DNA of 49,770 nt from Faeciplasma sp048393055. Lineage in GTDB: Bacteria > Bacillota > Clostridia > Oscillospirales > Ruminococcaceae. The position numbers were made by a program, and so were the translations under genes. How positions within the stretch are numbered: the stretch's first letter is position 1; every line of letters starts with the position of its first letter. Location: contig DBFJJS010000011.1 in NCBI GenBank assembly GCA_048393055.1, forward strand, positions 1-49,770. Direction: 5' to 3'. Shown here in pieces: positions 33,904 through 42,367 of this stretch. The notes beneath the pieces are model-generated. The model was not told the origin of the DNA. It ran no database searches and saw only the letters and a program-made list of their open reading frames with translations.

Positions 33904-33933
33904 TTGACAAACTCCGCTAATATATGGTACGAT
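33904..33933 (+). promoter_or_regulatory. Promoter of cluster lipoprotein 4 (18-bp spacer)
   Basis: TTGACA (33904-33909), 18 bases, then TACGAT (33928-33933), in the context CAAAAATTATTGACAAA shared with the promoters at 27985 and 31670. A 130-base leader with a small ATGTTTGCGAACAT palindrome follows. Confidence 0.7.
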
Positions 33934-34069
33934 ATAAGCAATAAAAACACAGATTTACTTTTTTACTTTTAGCGTGCAAGGGTATTTCTTGACAGAGCAT
34001 GTTTGCGAACATAGCACAAGAATAGCAGCTTGTCAAACATAGATGTATACTGATTCAAGGGAGAAAAAT

Positions 34070-35272
34070 ATGAAAAAACTGTTATGCATATTAATATCGG
34101 CTCTGATGCTCGGATTTGCCGGGTGTTCTGACACAGGCGCAGACAATGTGGACATTCCGGCTGGTTCTTCAATTGTTATCAATGATCCCAGTGCTCAAAT
34201 GAGCACAAGAGAATTTGACTATAAGGCGCTGTCTCAAAAAACAGGCATAGAGATATCAACTACAGACTACCTGTATAACGACTTTTATTTGAAAATCCTT
34301 GCCGGAGATTCCGATGTGGATATTTATTTTGTAAGACCTACGGAAATACGTCTGCTTACCGAAAAAGGGATTTACACACCCCTGGAATCAGAGATTATTT
34401 CGGAGTTTAACAGCAAATGCTTCGATTATATAAAAGAATACTGCGAGGTGGACGGGCAGACCGTTTACATGCCGGTTTATGCGAGCACAAGCGCTATTTT
34501 AGTTCCCAAAGGTGCAATCGAGGAAACAGGAATGACTTATTCCGACATTGAACATCTCGACGGCTATCTCAGCTTTGCCAGAAACTACACCGGCGACAGA
34601 ATTGCTTTTACCAACGGCGCTAATCTTTTTTTAGATTTAGAACGCCAGTATGAAAATTTCTACTGCGATTTTGAAAACGGCGATGTAAACTACATGACGC
34701 CGGAATATTTCGACCTCTACGAAAAAATGCTGAGCGGATATTTAAGATATGCTCAAAATCCGGGAGCGCCGGAGGGATTTGTTCACAATAGCGGATTGGC
34801 AGATGGCATTTACGACAGCAGCGTTGTGCTAATGACATATGATTCATATTTTAACAACGGAGATTACAGTGACTTTTTTGAGGAGTGGCGGGCGTTCCCC
34901 ATTCCAAAAATATCGGATAAGATAATCGGAAACAACATAGGCGCGACATATGCCATGATAAACCCCTACTCGAAGAACAAGGAAGCTGCGCTCAAGGTAT
35001 TAGAAGAGATAGCGCTTAATTACTACGATTATGCGGGATATTACAACCGCAGCACGCTTATGTTCGAGGACAAATCGGAATACCCTGAGTACTATCACAC
35101 CGATTCAGAAATATTTAACGATTTCTACGATATAGCTAAAAACGGATTTATCTCTTCATATGTCCTTTCCACCTCCCACCCTGATATTGAAGAATACCAA
35201 AATGGCAGGGCAACGCTTGAGGAGGCCGTGGCGATGTATCAGCGCGAGGTAGAAATGTGGCTGAATGAGTAG
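34070..35272 (+). CDS. Cluster lipoprotein 4, solute-binding-like domain
   Basis: AAGGGAG before the ATG at 34070 decides the start; an upstream ATG at 34043 lacks a site. The 400 residues have a lipobox GFAGC (about 19) and no propeller. The core resembles the others: 'KILAGDSDVDIYFVRP' (about 74), 'VYMPVYASTSAILVPKGA', 'MINPYSKNKEAALKVLEEIA' (about 296). The end MYQREVEMWLNE is looser than in lipoproteins 1 and 3. This is the member most like classical extracellular solute-binding proteins. No transport genes follow; the next gene is prfC with its own promoter. Confidence 0.78.
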   Translation: MKKLLCILISALMLGFAGCSDTGADNVDIPAGSSIVINDPSAQMSTREFDYKALSQKTGIEISTTDYLYNDFYLKILAGDSDVDIYFVRPTEIRLLTEKGIYTPLESEIISEFNSKCFDYIKEYCEVDGQTVYMPVYASTSAILVPKGAIEETGMTYSDIEHLDGYLSFARNYTGDRIAFTNGANLFLDLERQYENFYCDFENGDVNYMTPEYFDLYEKMLSGYLRYAQNPGAPEGFVHNSGLADGIYDSSVVLMTYDSYFNNGDYSDFFEEWRAFPIPKISDKIIGNNIGATYAMINPYSKNKEAALKVLEEIALNYYDYAGYYNRSTLMFEDKSEYPEYYHTDSEIFNDFYDIAKNGFISSYVLSTSHPDIEEYQNGRATLEEAVAMYQREVEMWLNE

Positions 35273-35439
35273 CGGCGGGCGGAAATGGCGCGTTTTCAGA
35301 TGTAAAGGGCAATTTTTCATAGGGCTAATATCATTTTTTAGTTTAAAGGGATTGATGCCTGTTAACCGCAGGCGGCAGGTCCTTTCGTGTTGCTTTTCCG
35401 GTATTGCGCAGCGCTGCGCCGAAAACAGCGTTAAAGCTG

Positions 35440-35468
35440 TTGCCAAGCTGCAAAAAATGTGATATGAT
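35440..35468 (+). promoter_or_regulatory. Promoter of prfC
   Basis: TTGCCA (35440-35445), a 17-base spacer and TATGAT (35463-35468). The 160 bases before it hold only a GCGCAGCGCTGCGC palindrome. Confidence 0.65.
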
Positions 35469-35514
35469 AATATGTAATTGCGCTGAATAATACCGACAAA
35501 ACGGAGGAATAAAA

Positions 35515-37110
35515 TTGCCAAATCCAAACATTGAACGGGAGATAAAGCGGCGCAGGACGTTTGCGATAATCTCCCACCCCGACGCTGGAAAAACCACTCT
35601 GACCGAAAAGCTTCTTCTCTACGGAGGCGCGATAGCTCTTGCCGGCTCCGTGAAGGGCAAAAAAACAGACCGCCACGCTGTTTCGGACTGGATGGAAATA
35701 GAAAAGCAAAGGGGAATATCTGTAACAAGCTCCGTTATGCAGTTTGAATACGAGGGATACTGCATAAACATTCTCGACACGCCCGGACACCAGGACTTCT
35801 CGGAGGACACCTACCGCACCCTTATGGCGGTCGATTCTGCGGTAATGGTTATAGACGCGGCAAAGGGCGTTGAAAACCAGACAAGAAAGCTTTTTAAAGT
35901 ATGCGTAATGCGCAACATACCTATTTTTACTTTCATAAACAAGCTGGACAGGGACTCTAAAAATCCGTTTGACCTTCTTTCTCAAATAGAGGACGAGCTT
36001 GGCATAGCCACCTGTCCGATGAATTGGCCGATAGGAAACGGCGTTGACTTTAAGGGCGTGTATGACCGCGCGACAAAGCGCATAATATCCTACAAGCCAA
36101 ACGGCGGACAGCACGAGGTGGATTCTGTGGAGGCTGAGCTCGGCGACCCGTCGCTCGATTCCCTGATAGGCGAAATGAACCACCGCCAGCTCTCAGAGGA
36201 TATAGAACTTTTAGACGGCGCGAGCGAGGAGCTTGACCTTGATAAGGTTGCAAGCGGCAAGCTCTCTCCCGTATTTTTCGGATCTGCTCTTAACAATTTC
36301 GGCGTCGAACCGTTTCTTGAAGGATTTTTAAAAATGGCGCCCTCCCCTCTCCCGAGAAAAACCGATACCGCGGTAATAAACCCGACAGACGATTTCTTCT
36401 CCGCGTTTGTTTTCAAAATACAGGCGAACATGAACAAAGCTCACAGAGACAGGCTTACCTTCATGAGAATATGCTCGGGCAAATTCACAAGGGACATGGA
36501 GGTTTCCCATGTGCAGGGCGGAAATAAAAAAATGAGGCTGTCTCAGCCTCAGCAGATGATGGCGCAGGAACGCGAAATTATCAACGAGGCCTACGCAGGG
36601 GATATCATAGGAGTATTCGACCCGGGCATATTCTCGATAGGCGACACCGTTTGCCAGCCGGGACACGAATTTAAATTTGAGGGCATACCTACATTCGCCC
36701 CCGAGCATTTTGCGAGAATCCGTCACAAGGACACCATGAAAAGAAAGCAATTCGTAAAAGGTGCGACGCAAATTGCACAAGAGGGCGCTATCCAGATATT
36801 CCGAGAGCCGGATTCCGGATATGAAGAGGTCATAGTAGGGGTAGTCGGAATGCTGCAATTCGATGTTTTTGAGCACAGGATGACGACCGAGTACAACGTT
36901 GAAATAATAAACGAGGGGCTTCCCTATCAGTATATAAGATGGATAGACAACGAGGGCATAGACCCCAAAAAGCTGAATCTCAGCTCTGACACTAAAATCG
37001 TACAGGACTTTAAGGGCAACTACCTGCTTCTTTTTACAAGCGAATGGAACATACGCTGGGCGCTTGAGAAAAATGAAGGTCTTATGCTGAGCGAATTCAA
37101 TAAAAATTAA
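35515..37110 (+). CDS. prfC: Peptide chain release factor 3
   Basis: This translational GTPase recycles release factors RF1 and RF2. G1 is ISHPDAGKTTL (about 20-30), G3 is DTPGHQDFSEDTYRTL and G4 is NKLDRD. The conserved C-terminal RF3 block is seen as VVGMLQFDVFEHRMTTEYNV. At 531 residues it is full length. The start is a TTG with GGAGG eight bases upstream. It ends in a hairpin with a T-run that also serves the convergent HAD gene. Confidence 0.95.
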   Translation: MPNPNIEREIKRRRTFAIISHPDAGKTTLTEKLLLYGGAIALAGSVKGKKTDRHAVSDWMEIEKQRGISVTSSVMQFEYEGYCINILDTPGHQDFSEDTYRTLMAVDSAVMVIDAAKGVENQTRKLFKVCVMRNIPIFTFINKLDRDSKNPFDLLSQIEDELGIATCPMNWPIGNGVDFKGVYDRATKRIISYKPNGGQHEVDSVEAELGDPSLDSLIGEMNHRQLSEDIELLDGASEELDLDKVASGKLSPVFFGSALNNFGVEPFLEGFLKMAPSPLPRKTDTAVINPTDDFFSAFVFKIQANMNKAHRDRLTFMRICSGKFTRDMEVSHVQGGNKKMRLSQPQQMMAQEREIINEAYAGDIIGVFDPGIFSIGDTVCQPGHEFKFEGIPTFAPEHFARIRHKDTMKRKQFVKGATQIAQEGAIQIFREPDSGYEEVIVGVVGMLQFDVFEHRMTTEYNVEIINEGLPYQYIRWIDNEGIDPKKLNLSSDTKIVQDFKGNYLLLFTSEWNIRWALEKNEGLMLSEFNKN

Positions 37111-37119
37111 ACTAAAATA

Positions 37120-37150
37120 CCGTCGCACAAAAATGCGGCGGCATTTTTTA
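37120..37150. terminator. Terminator between prfC and the HAD phosphatase gene
   Basis: CCGTCGCA / TGCGGCGG stem with a CAAAAA loop, then ATTTTTTATTT on the plus strand. It lies between convergent genes. Confidence 0.8.
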
Positions 37151-37156
37151 TTTCTG

Positions 37157-37792
37157 TTATTTTGCCATGGACTCGAGCACCTCAAAAATTTGAGGAAGAC
37201 CGTCTATCTTTGGAGTGCCGTCCGGCACGCTTCCGTAGCCGTATGCGGCGTGGATAAAATCTACTCCCGCCTCTTTGGCGGAATTGTAATCCCCCATAGT
37301 GTCTCCGACATAAACGCAGTAGTCGATGCCGTTTCTTGCCACGACAAGACGTATGTTATCTGCCTTAAGCATTCCGGTGTTGCCCCAGCATTCCCTGTCG
37401 TCGAACAAATCATCCAGATTATAATGACCGCAAAACGCCTCTATGTATCCAGACTGACAGTTTGACACGCACGCTACAAACCAGCCCTGCGCCCTGAGCC
37501 TGGAAAGCGTTTCGCGAAGTGCGCCGTAAAGCACGCCGCCGTGCGAAAGGATATACTTGTTTTCATACTCAGTGCAGTATACCATTATTTCTACCGCCTT
37601 TGACGGGTCTATGCAGTCAAAAAAGATATGCGCTATCTCCTCAAGCGTCCTGCCCATGACGGCGCGCATTTCCTCTGTACTTATCCTGCGCTCAAGTCCA
37701 AGCTGCCCAAGCGCCTCGTTAAACGAGTCCGTAACGCTCTGAGAGGCGTCCCACATTGTTCCGTCAAGGTCAAATAAAATCGCTTTTTTCAT
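37157..37792 (-). CDS. HAD-family phosphatase, phosphoglycolate phosphatase-like
   Basis: HAD motif I is ILFDLDGTMWD (about 5-15), motif II is CVSNC, and motif IV is 'YVGDTMGDYNSAKEAGVDFIH'. A four-helix cap lies between motifs I and II. The 211 residues match the PGP/beta-phosphoglucomutase-like subgroup. The substrate cannot be told from the sequence. It converges with prfC. Confidence 0.85.
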   Translation of the reverse strand: MKKAILFDLDGTMWDASQSVTDSFNEALGQLGLERRISTEEMRAVMGRTLEEIAHIFFDCIDPSKAVEIMVYCTEYENKYILSHGGVLYGALRETLSRLRAQGWFVACVSNCQSGYIEAFCGHYNLDDLFDDRECWGNTGMLKADNIRLVVARNGIDYCVYVGDTMGDYNSAKEAGVDFIHAAYGYGSVPDGTPKIDGLPQIFEVLESMAK

Positions 37793-37857
37793 TGCTTTCC
37801 CTCATTTATTATAATAGTGCTTGCAAATATGAATGATAACACACTTCCCTTGCAAAC

Positions 37858-38532
37858 TCAAGAGCATTCGCAGCCGGAAAAATTGCGAAGCTTTTTCGAT
37901 TTTATGTGCCTTACCGCCGCACCGATTCCCAGTCCGGCTGCCGATATCGCCGCTCCCGCAATAATCATTTCAAACGAGGGCATGTTTATTTTATCAAACG
38001 CGAGCATATTGGCAGCTTGGAATGTTGCATATTCAGCGAGCATATACATAAATCCGAAAGCGGCAGCAGAAGCCCATTTCCACCTTCCCCAGTAGTTGTT
38101 TTTGCCGATAAGCAGCGATACCACAAAGGTCGAAACCGGAAGTATCAGCCACAAAAATACAAGGCTGTAGCCCATGGCGTCAGAACCGTCGATAAAGAAC
38201 CAGAACGTTATCAGCGAAAACGCCCAAATTCCAAGGTATGTCGCTATTAAAATAACCTTGGACAGCCTGATTTTGCTCTTTACCGTGTTTGTGCTCTCTT
38301 CAAGATAGTCTATATAGCCGGACATGGGCATTTTCTCCTTTTCCTTCAAAAGGTCATCCAGACTTATTGAGTATAAATCGCTCATTTTTATAACGCTGAC
38401 AATATCTGGATATGTTTTCCCATTTTCCCAATTCGATATGGTTTGCCTGCTTACCCACAGCTCCTGCGCCGCCTGCTCCTGAGTAAGCCCTGCAGACACT
38501 CTGGCGTTTTTTATTTTTGTTCCGATGTCCAT
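37858..38532 (-). CDS. XRE-family regulator with membrane segments
   Basis: The N-terminal helix-turn-helix ('GLTQEQAAQELWVSRQTISN', about 15-34) is a standard XRE/Cro type. After a linker, residues 90-210 form four membrane helices (for example 'VILIATYLGIWAFSLITFWF'), and the tail ends SGCECS. Such membrane-linked XRE proteins are common in Clostridia, and their signals are mostly unknown. GGGGGG precedes the ATG. It is transcribed away from ppa. Confidence 0.85.
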   Translation of the reverse strand: MDIGTKIKNARVSAGLTQEQAAQELWVSRQTISNWENGKTYPDIVSVIKMSDLYSISLDDLLKEKEKMPMSGYIDYLEESTNTVKSKIRLSKVILIATYLGIWAFSLITFWFFIDGSDAMGYSLVFLWLILPVSTFVVSLLIGKNNYWGRWKWASAAAFGFMYMLAEYATFQAANMLAFDKINMPSFEMIIAGAAISAAGLGIGAAVRHIKSKKLRNFSGCECS

Positions 38533-38558
38533 CAGCTACCCCCCTTTTTTACACTTAT

Positions 38559-38587
38559 ATTGTATCAAAAAAAACAAATTCAGTCCA
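38559..38587 (-). promoter_or_regulatory. Possible promoter of the XRE regulator
   Basis: On the minus strand TGGACT (38582-38587), a 17-base spacer and TACAAT (38559-38564). The -35 is weak. Confidence 0.45.
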
Positions 38588-38664
38588 CCAAAACCGTTTT
38601 ACAAAAAGCAATTTTTCCATGTAAAAATTCTTTTACACGACTGCATGAAGCCGCTTCGGCGCGT

Positions 38665-38693
38665 TTGACAATTGCATACATATGTGATACATT
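38665..38693 (+). promoter_or_regulatory. Promoter of ppa
   Basis: TTGACA (38665-38670), a 17-base spacer ending TGTGA and TACATT (38688-38693). A leader of about 120 bases follows before the gene; a small GTACGGCGTAC palindrome is the only feature seen in it. Confidence 0.65.
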
Positions 38694-38820
38694 GTAATAA
38701 AGCATAATTGTGAAAAACTCATGCAACGCGGTCCTGTAAGAGTTCAGATGGCGGGGTAAAACCTCTTGTGAAAATATGACTTAGTACGGCGTACCGTCTA
38801 AAGAAAAGGGAGTGCAGCTT

Positions 38821-39351
38821 ATGTCAAACATCTGGCACGATATTAATCCGTCGCGAATAACTGCCGAGGATTTTGTGGCGGTAATTGAAATAGAAAAAGG
38901 TTCAAAAAATAAATACGAGCTTGACAAGGATACAGGCCTTATCATCCTGGACAGAATCCTTTACACTTCAACCCACTATCCCGCCAACTACGGCTTTATT
39001 CCCCGCACCCTTTCGGACGACGGCGACCCGCTCGACGTTCTTGTGCTTTGCAGCGAGGTCCTGATACCCTTAAGCCTTGTCAGGTGCTACCCCATAGGCG
39101 TGTTTACAATGCTTGACTGCGGCAAGCTGGACGAAAAAATCATAGCCATCCCGTTCAGCGACCCTACCTACAACAATTATCGTGATATCAGCGAGCTGCC
39201 TCAGCACCTGTTTTCGGAAATGAGGCACTTCTTCCAGGTATATAAGAGCCTCGAGGGCAAGGAAACCGTGGTAAACGATGAGCAGGGTCGTGAGACAGCA
39301 ATGGAAATAATCAATAAATGCCGTCAGACATACATAGACAAATTCTGCTGA
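38821..39351 (+). CDS. ppa: Inorganic pyrophosphatase, family I
   Basis: It splits pyrophosphate to two phosphates and so drives biosynthesis forward. The active-site pattern is complete: GSKNKYELDKDTG, 'YPANYGFIPRTLSDDGDPLD' (with the DGDPLDVLVL metal site) and 'DCGKLDEKIIAIPFSDPTY'. The length is 176 residues. I use the ATG at 38821, with AAGGGAG eight bases before it, rather than one three codons upstream. Soluble family I enzymes are less common in Firmicutes than family II. Confidence 0.94.
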   Translation: MSNIWHDINPSRITAEDFVAVIEIEKGSKNKYELDKDTGLIILDRILYTSTHYPANYGFIPRTLSDDGDPLDVLVLCSEVLIPLSLVRCYPIGVFTMLDCGKLDEKIIAIPFSDPTYNNYRDISELPQHLFSEMRHFFQVYKSLEGKETVVNDEQGRETAMEIINKCRQTYIDKFC

Positions 39352-39396
39352 CTTCCCGCTCAGCTTAAATATGAAAAGCCGTGTATACTTTGGAAT

Positions 39397-39425
39397 TTGA
39401 CATTTGCAGTCAATAGTGATATACT
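39397..39425 (+). promoter_or_regulatory. Promoter of tRNA-Leu
   Basis: TTGACA (39397-39402), a 17-base spacer, TATACT (39420-39425), ten bases before the tRNA. Confidence 0.85.
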
Positions 39426-39434
39426 AAGTGTATC

Positions 39435-39518
39435 GCGGGTGTGGCGGAATTGGCAGACGCGCCAGATTTAGGTTCTGGTGGCATTCCCGTGCAGGTTCAA
39501 GTCCTGTCACCCGCACCA
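39435..39518 (+). tRNA. tRNA-Leu (anticodon UAG)
   Basis: GCGGGTGTGGCGGAATTGGC starts the acceptor and D arms. The anticodon arm is CCAGA-TTTAGGT-TCTGG (anticodon TAG), followed by a long leucine-type variable arm, the T arm CAGGTTCAAGTCCTG and CACCCGCACCA with CCA encoded. Confidence 0.95.
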
Positions 39519-39564
39519 AGTCGTCGCGGACTATGTATCGTTCGCGACGACTTTTCTTTTGAAA
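39519..39564 (+). terminator. Terminator of tRNA-Leu
   Basis: AGTCGTCGCG / CGCGACGACT stem directly after the CCA, followed by TTTTCTTTT. The 3' arm can also pair in GACTTTTC-TTTT-GAAAAGTC (39549-39568). Confidence 0.85.
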
Positions 39565-39600
39565 AGTCATCGGCTCGCTCATGCCGTCGCTCCTCCTTTT

Positions 39601-39681
39601 CCGCAAAAAGTCACGCTTGCTACGGCTGCTAGCTTGTAAACGCGCTCACAACGCTTCCGCGGCGCTACCAACTTTTTGCGG
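39601..39681. repeat. 11-bp inverted repeat in the tRNA-Leu to surface-protein gap
   Basis: CCGCAAAAAGT (39601-39611) and ACTTTTTGCGG (39671-39681) are perfect reverse complements around a GC-richer loop. The gap 39565-39864 shows no gene. Confidence 0.55.
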
Positions 39682-39736
39682 GTTCAACTCCATTTTAAAA
39701 TTTTACTCAGTTATCTCTTTTACTACCTCTTGACAC

Positions 39737-39770
39737 GCCGTAGAAAAGCATGCTTTTCTACGGCTTATTT
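39737..39770 (+). terminator. Perfect 28-bp palindrome with T-run
   Basis: GCCGTAGAAAAGCA / TGCTTTTCTACGGC (39737-39764) is a perfect palindrome followed by TTATTTTTG. Confidence 0.65.
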
Positions 39771-39795
39771 TTGACAAACTCCTTTTTCTTAAAAT

Positions 39796-39838
39796 AAAAA
39801 AAGCAGTGCTTCTAAATATATTGAAACACTGCTTTTTT
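39796..39838 (-). terminator. Terminator of the surface-protein gene
   Basis: AAAAAAGCAGTG / CACTGCTTTTTT with an 18-base loop can terminate in both directions. It lies 27 bases after the stop of the leftward surface-protein gene. Confidence 0.8.
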
Positions 39839-39864
39839 GTTATGCCGTGATGCTAAGCTTTACA

Positions 39865-42165
39865 CTATCTTGCCACGCCGGCTAACTCTGTTACAATACT
39901 AAAGCCCTGCTCAGGGAGGATAATTACAACGTCCTCTTCATCGCTGAAGCTGTTCACAAATTCAGCCCGCTGTGTTCCGTATGCTATCACTCCGGAACTT
40001 CCTATGCTGGTAATGCTATAGTCATCACCTGATGATATTTCCTCAACAGTATAGCGGGTGCCTATCGGAATGCCTGTTATGGTTAAGGAATCACCGTCGC
40101 CGAGTGTGAACACATCACCGTTGTGGAACGTGCCGCTGTAGCCTGGACCTGAAAATACAAATCCGTTTCCTGCAAGCTGAGTGTTTACGTTTTCAAACGT
40201 AACCCTAAATTCAAAGCTCTTTTCAAGGTCTTCCTCATCACCCACTACCGTTTTGGTTATCTGGAGGCTGCCGTAGTTAAACGCTTCCTCATCAACAGGC
40301 TTTATATTATTTACCGAAACGCCGGTAACCCTGTCGGCATTGATAACTCCCGACTGGTTTACGTACTCGGTCTTATATCCGTACTGATTTGCGTCGAGCT
40401 CGGTTACAGTGTATGCAACATATTCGGGAATTCCTCTAAAGGTTATTGAATCTCCAGAAGAAAGCGTAAAGTTAAAATCGCCGTTCTCATCAGCAGGTAT
40501 TGAACCCCACATGGTGTAATCATAAATTACCGTAAGCTCGTCTATTTTGAATCGCTTGCCGTCCTGCTGATAAAGCGACAGCTTAAAGCTGAACTCTCTG
40601 TCGTCTATATCGTTGACAACAGCCTTGGAGACTGTAAGCTCGCCGTATTCAACACCATGTGCGGCTTTAAGAGCAGTCAAACCAGTAACTGAAACGGCAG
40701 TTCCTTCCGCTATATCGAACAATTCAACATGGTTTCCGTCATAACTATAGGCGTGCGCCTCCCAACGGTTGCCCTCGCCGTCGTGATACCAGCCGTCTAT
40801 AGGATGGATTTGCGCGAAGCAATCCTCGCCGCCGTCGAGATACCAGTCTGAGCCGACAGCAGTCAAACCGGCAGTAGCGCCATCCCTGTTAAGTAAATCA
40901 TCTCCGGCGATGTCTGCGTGATTATTATAAAAGTCTACGCTCACAGGGATTTCGATATATCCGGCGTTGCATATTCCTCCGCCGGTCTGCACGGCATGAT
41001 TGTTAGTTACAACAGCGTTTGCGGGCAAAATTAAGCTTCCTGTTGCGCCGTTAAAAATCCCTCCGCCGTTAGTAGATCTCTCGTTGTTGCCCGTTACAGT
41101 GAGGATAACGCCGTTTTCATATGTCATCTGAGCGTAGTTTTCTATACCGTTATGCAGGTTGTCGCACACATTAACAACTGCCCCTGAACAAATAGTTGCA
41201 ACCGTTGTTCCATTCTGGACCCTGAATCCACCGCCGATGTATCCAGTACCATTTCTATATGTATTTATTTTTGACGTTCCGTCTATATGAACATTTCCTG
41301 TGCTTGTAATACCATAATATGCATTGTCATTACAGTTAAATGTAGAATTTATAGACGTCAATGTTGTTACAGAAAGTCCGTGACCATTGTTGTTTAAATA
41401 GTTTATCGTCGAGTTGGTCGCATTAAATATTCCGCCGTTTGAAGCGTTGGATGTACAGTTTTGAATGGTAAATGTTGAATCAGTAACATTTATTGTAGGG
41501 CTGTTTACATAGCCGCGGTTTGTGCCGTCTATTAAGAACGTGCTTTTGTCGCTGACATTAATTGTTGCCGTGCCTGCTTTATCAAGCTGAATTCCCTGTC
41601 CGGAGTTGTTTGCCGTTCCCTCTCCTATAATCTGAAATGTTGAACCATTTGACACGTTAATAACAGAGCCGCTGTTCATGTAAACAGCATTCCTTGTACC
41701 GCTTGTACTATTGAAATGGAATGTAAATGTTGCACCATTAGTCACGTTGATAGTTCCGCTTAACGACAGCATAAGCCACGGACTGGCTCCAAACGAGTTC
41801 CACAATACCTCTACTCCCGAGCCGTCTACGGTAAGCACCTTTCCTGAGCCCAATATCATCCAACCCTCGACGCCAGTGGTAAGATGATCGTTAATAGTTA
41901 TCTTTCCGTTTCCTGTAAACGTCAATGACTTGTTAAATCCCGTTTTAAGCTCGCAGTCCCTTAAAATTTCAATCAATGCCCCATCCGCTGCGGTTGTCAC
42001 CGCTTCGTCCAGTGTGGTATAGGTCACGTCGCCGATTTTCGCTACAGGCTCACCTGTCTGTACCGGCGGCACAGGCTCCTGGTTTTCTTCTGCGAACACC
42101 CCTGCCGGCAAAGCGCAGACAAACACCGTCATACACAGAAGAAACGCAATAATTCGTTTTTTCAT
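39865..42165 (-). CDS. Secreted beta-helix surface protein with two pilin-type domains
   Basis: The 766-residue protein begins with a signal peptide (MKKRIIAFLLCMTVFVCALP, cleavage after VFA). Residues 60-470 are rich in Asn/Thr/Gly with repeated INVTNGATF, INVSNGSTF and 'INVSDKSTF' segments, a right-handed beta-helix. Two Spy0128/DUF7601-type domains follow, starting 'YGELTVSKAVVNDIDDREFS' (about 517) and 'YGSLQITKTVVGDEEDLEKS' (about 640). Each keeps the Lys and the Glu (VTEL, VEEIS) that form an isopeptide bond in pilin relatives. The end, ILPEQGFSIVTELAGVAR, has an LPxxG-like motif but no hydrophobic segment or basic tail, so sortase anchoring is doubtful. It is probably an adhesin or a released matrix protein. 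Confidence 0.82.
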   Translation of the reverse strand: MKKRIIAFLLCMTVFVCALPAGVFAEENQEPVPPVQTGEPVAKIGDVTYTTLDEAVTTAADGALIEILRDCELKTGFNKSLTFTGNGKITINDHLTTGVEGWMILGSGKVLTVDGSGVEVLWNSFGASPWLMLSLSGTINVTNGATFTFHFNSTSGTRNAVYMNSGSVINVSNGSTFQIIGEGTANNSGQGIQLDKAGTATINVSDKSTFLIDGTNRGYVNSPTINVTDSTFTIQNCTSNASNGGIFNATNSTINYLNNNGHGLSVTTLTSINSTFNCNDNAYYGITSTGNVHIDGTSKINTYRNGTGYIGGGFRVQNGTTVATICSGAVVNVCDNLHNGIENYAQMTYENGVILTVTGNNERSTNGGGIFNGATGSLILPANAVVTNNHAVQTGGGICNAGYIEIPVSVDFYNNHADIAGDDLLNRDGATAGLTAVGSDWYLDGGEDCFAQIHPIDGWYHDGEGNRWEAHAYSYDGNHVELFDIAEGTAVSVTGLTALKAAHGVEYGELTVSKAVVNDIDDREFSFKLSLYQQDGKRFKIDELTVIYDYTMWGSIPADENGDFNFTLSSGDSITFRGIPEYVAYTVTELDANQYGYKTEYVNQSGVINADRVTGVSVNNIKPVDEEAFNYGSLQITKTVVGDEEDLEKSFEFRVTFENVNTQLAGNGFVFSGPGYSGTFHNGDVFTLGDGDSLTITGIPIGTRYTVEEISSGDDYSITSIGSSGVIAYGTQRAEFVNSFSDEEDVVIILPEQGFSIVTELAGVAR

Positions 42166-42367
42166 ATTATGTACACCTACTTTCTTATATTTACAAGCTG
42201 CCCGCAGCTTGCACAGGCAGACCTGTTGTCATAACAATCTAATATTTTTATGCAGAGAAAATGCCTGCATAATCAGAAAATTGTTATGGTAAACACTTAC
42301 ATAATAAATGTTACCATATTTAAATTGAAAAAAATGTCATAGTATATATAATGTTATATTTTTACAT
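42166..42367. other. Leader region of the surface-protein gene with hairpins
   Basis: The AT-rich leader, read leftward, contains TATGCAG/CTGCATA and CAAGCTGC-GG-GCAGCTTG (42194-42211) hairpins, enclosed partly by ATAACAAT/ATTGTTAT arms. No clear -35/-10 pair could be fixed for the minus strand. Confidence 0.4.

Noticed and set aside
28542..35272. A complete ABC sugar importer operon
   Set aside because: The lipoproteins resemble binding proteins, but no gene between 27600 and 37000 encodes a permease or a transport ATPase.
35500..36437. Leftward open frames over prfC
   Set aside because: They are antisense to a complete release factor 3 gene with all GTPase motifs.
38694..38820. Fluoride riboswitch before ppa
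   Set aside because: Such riboswitches do occur before pyrophosphatase genes, but the GGNGATGG and CTGATG consensus pieces I would expect are not present.
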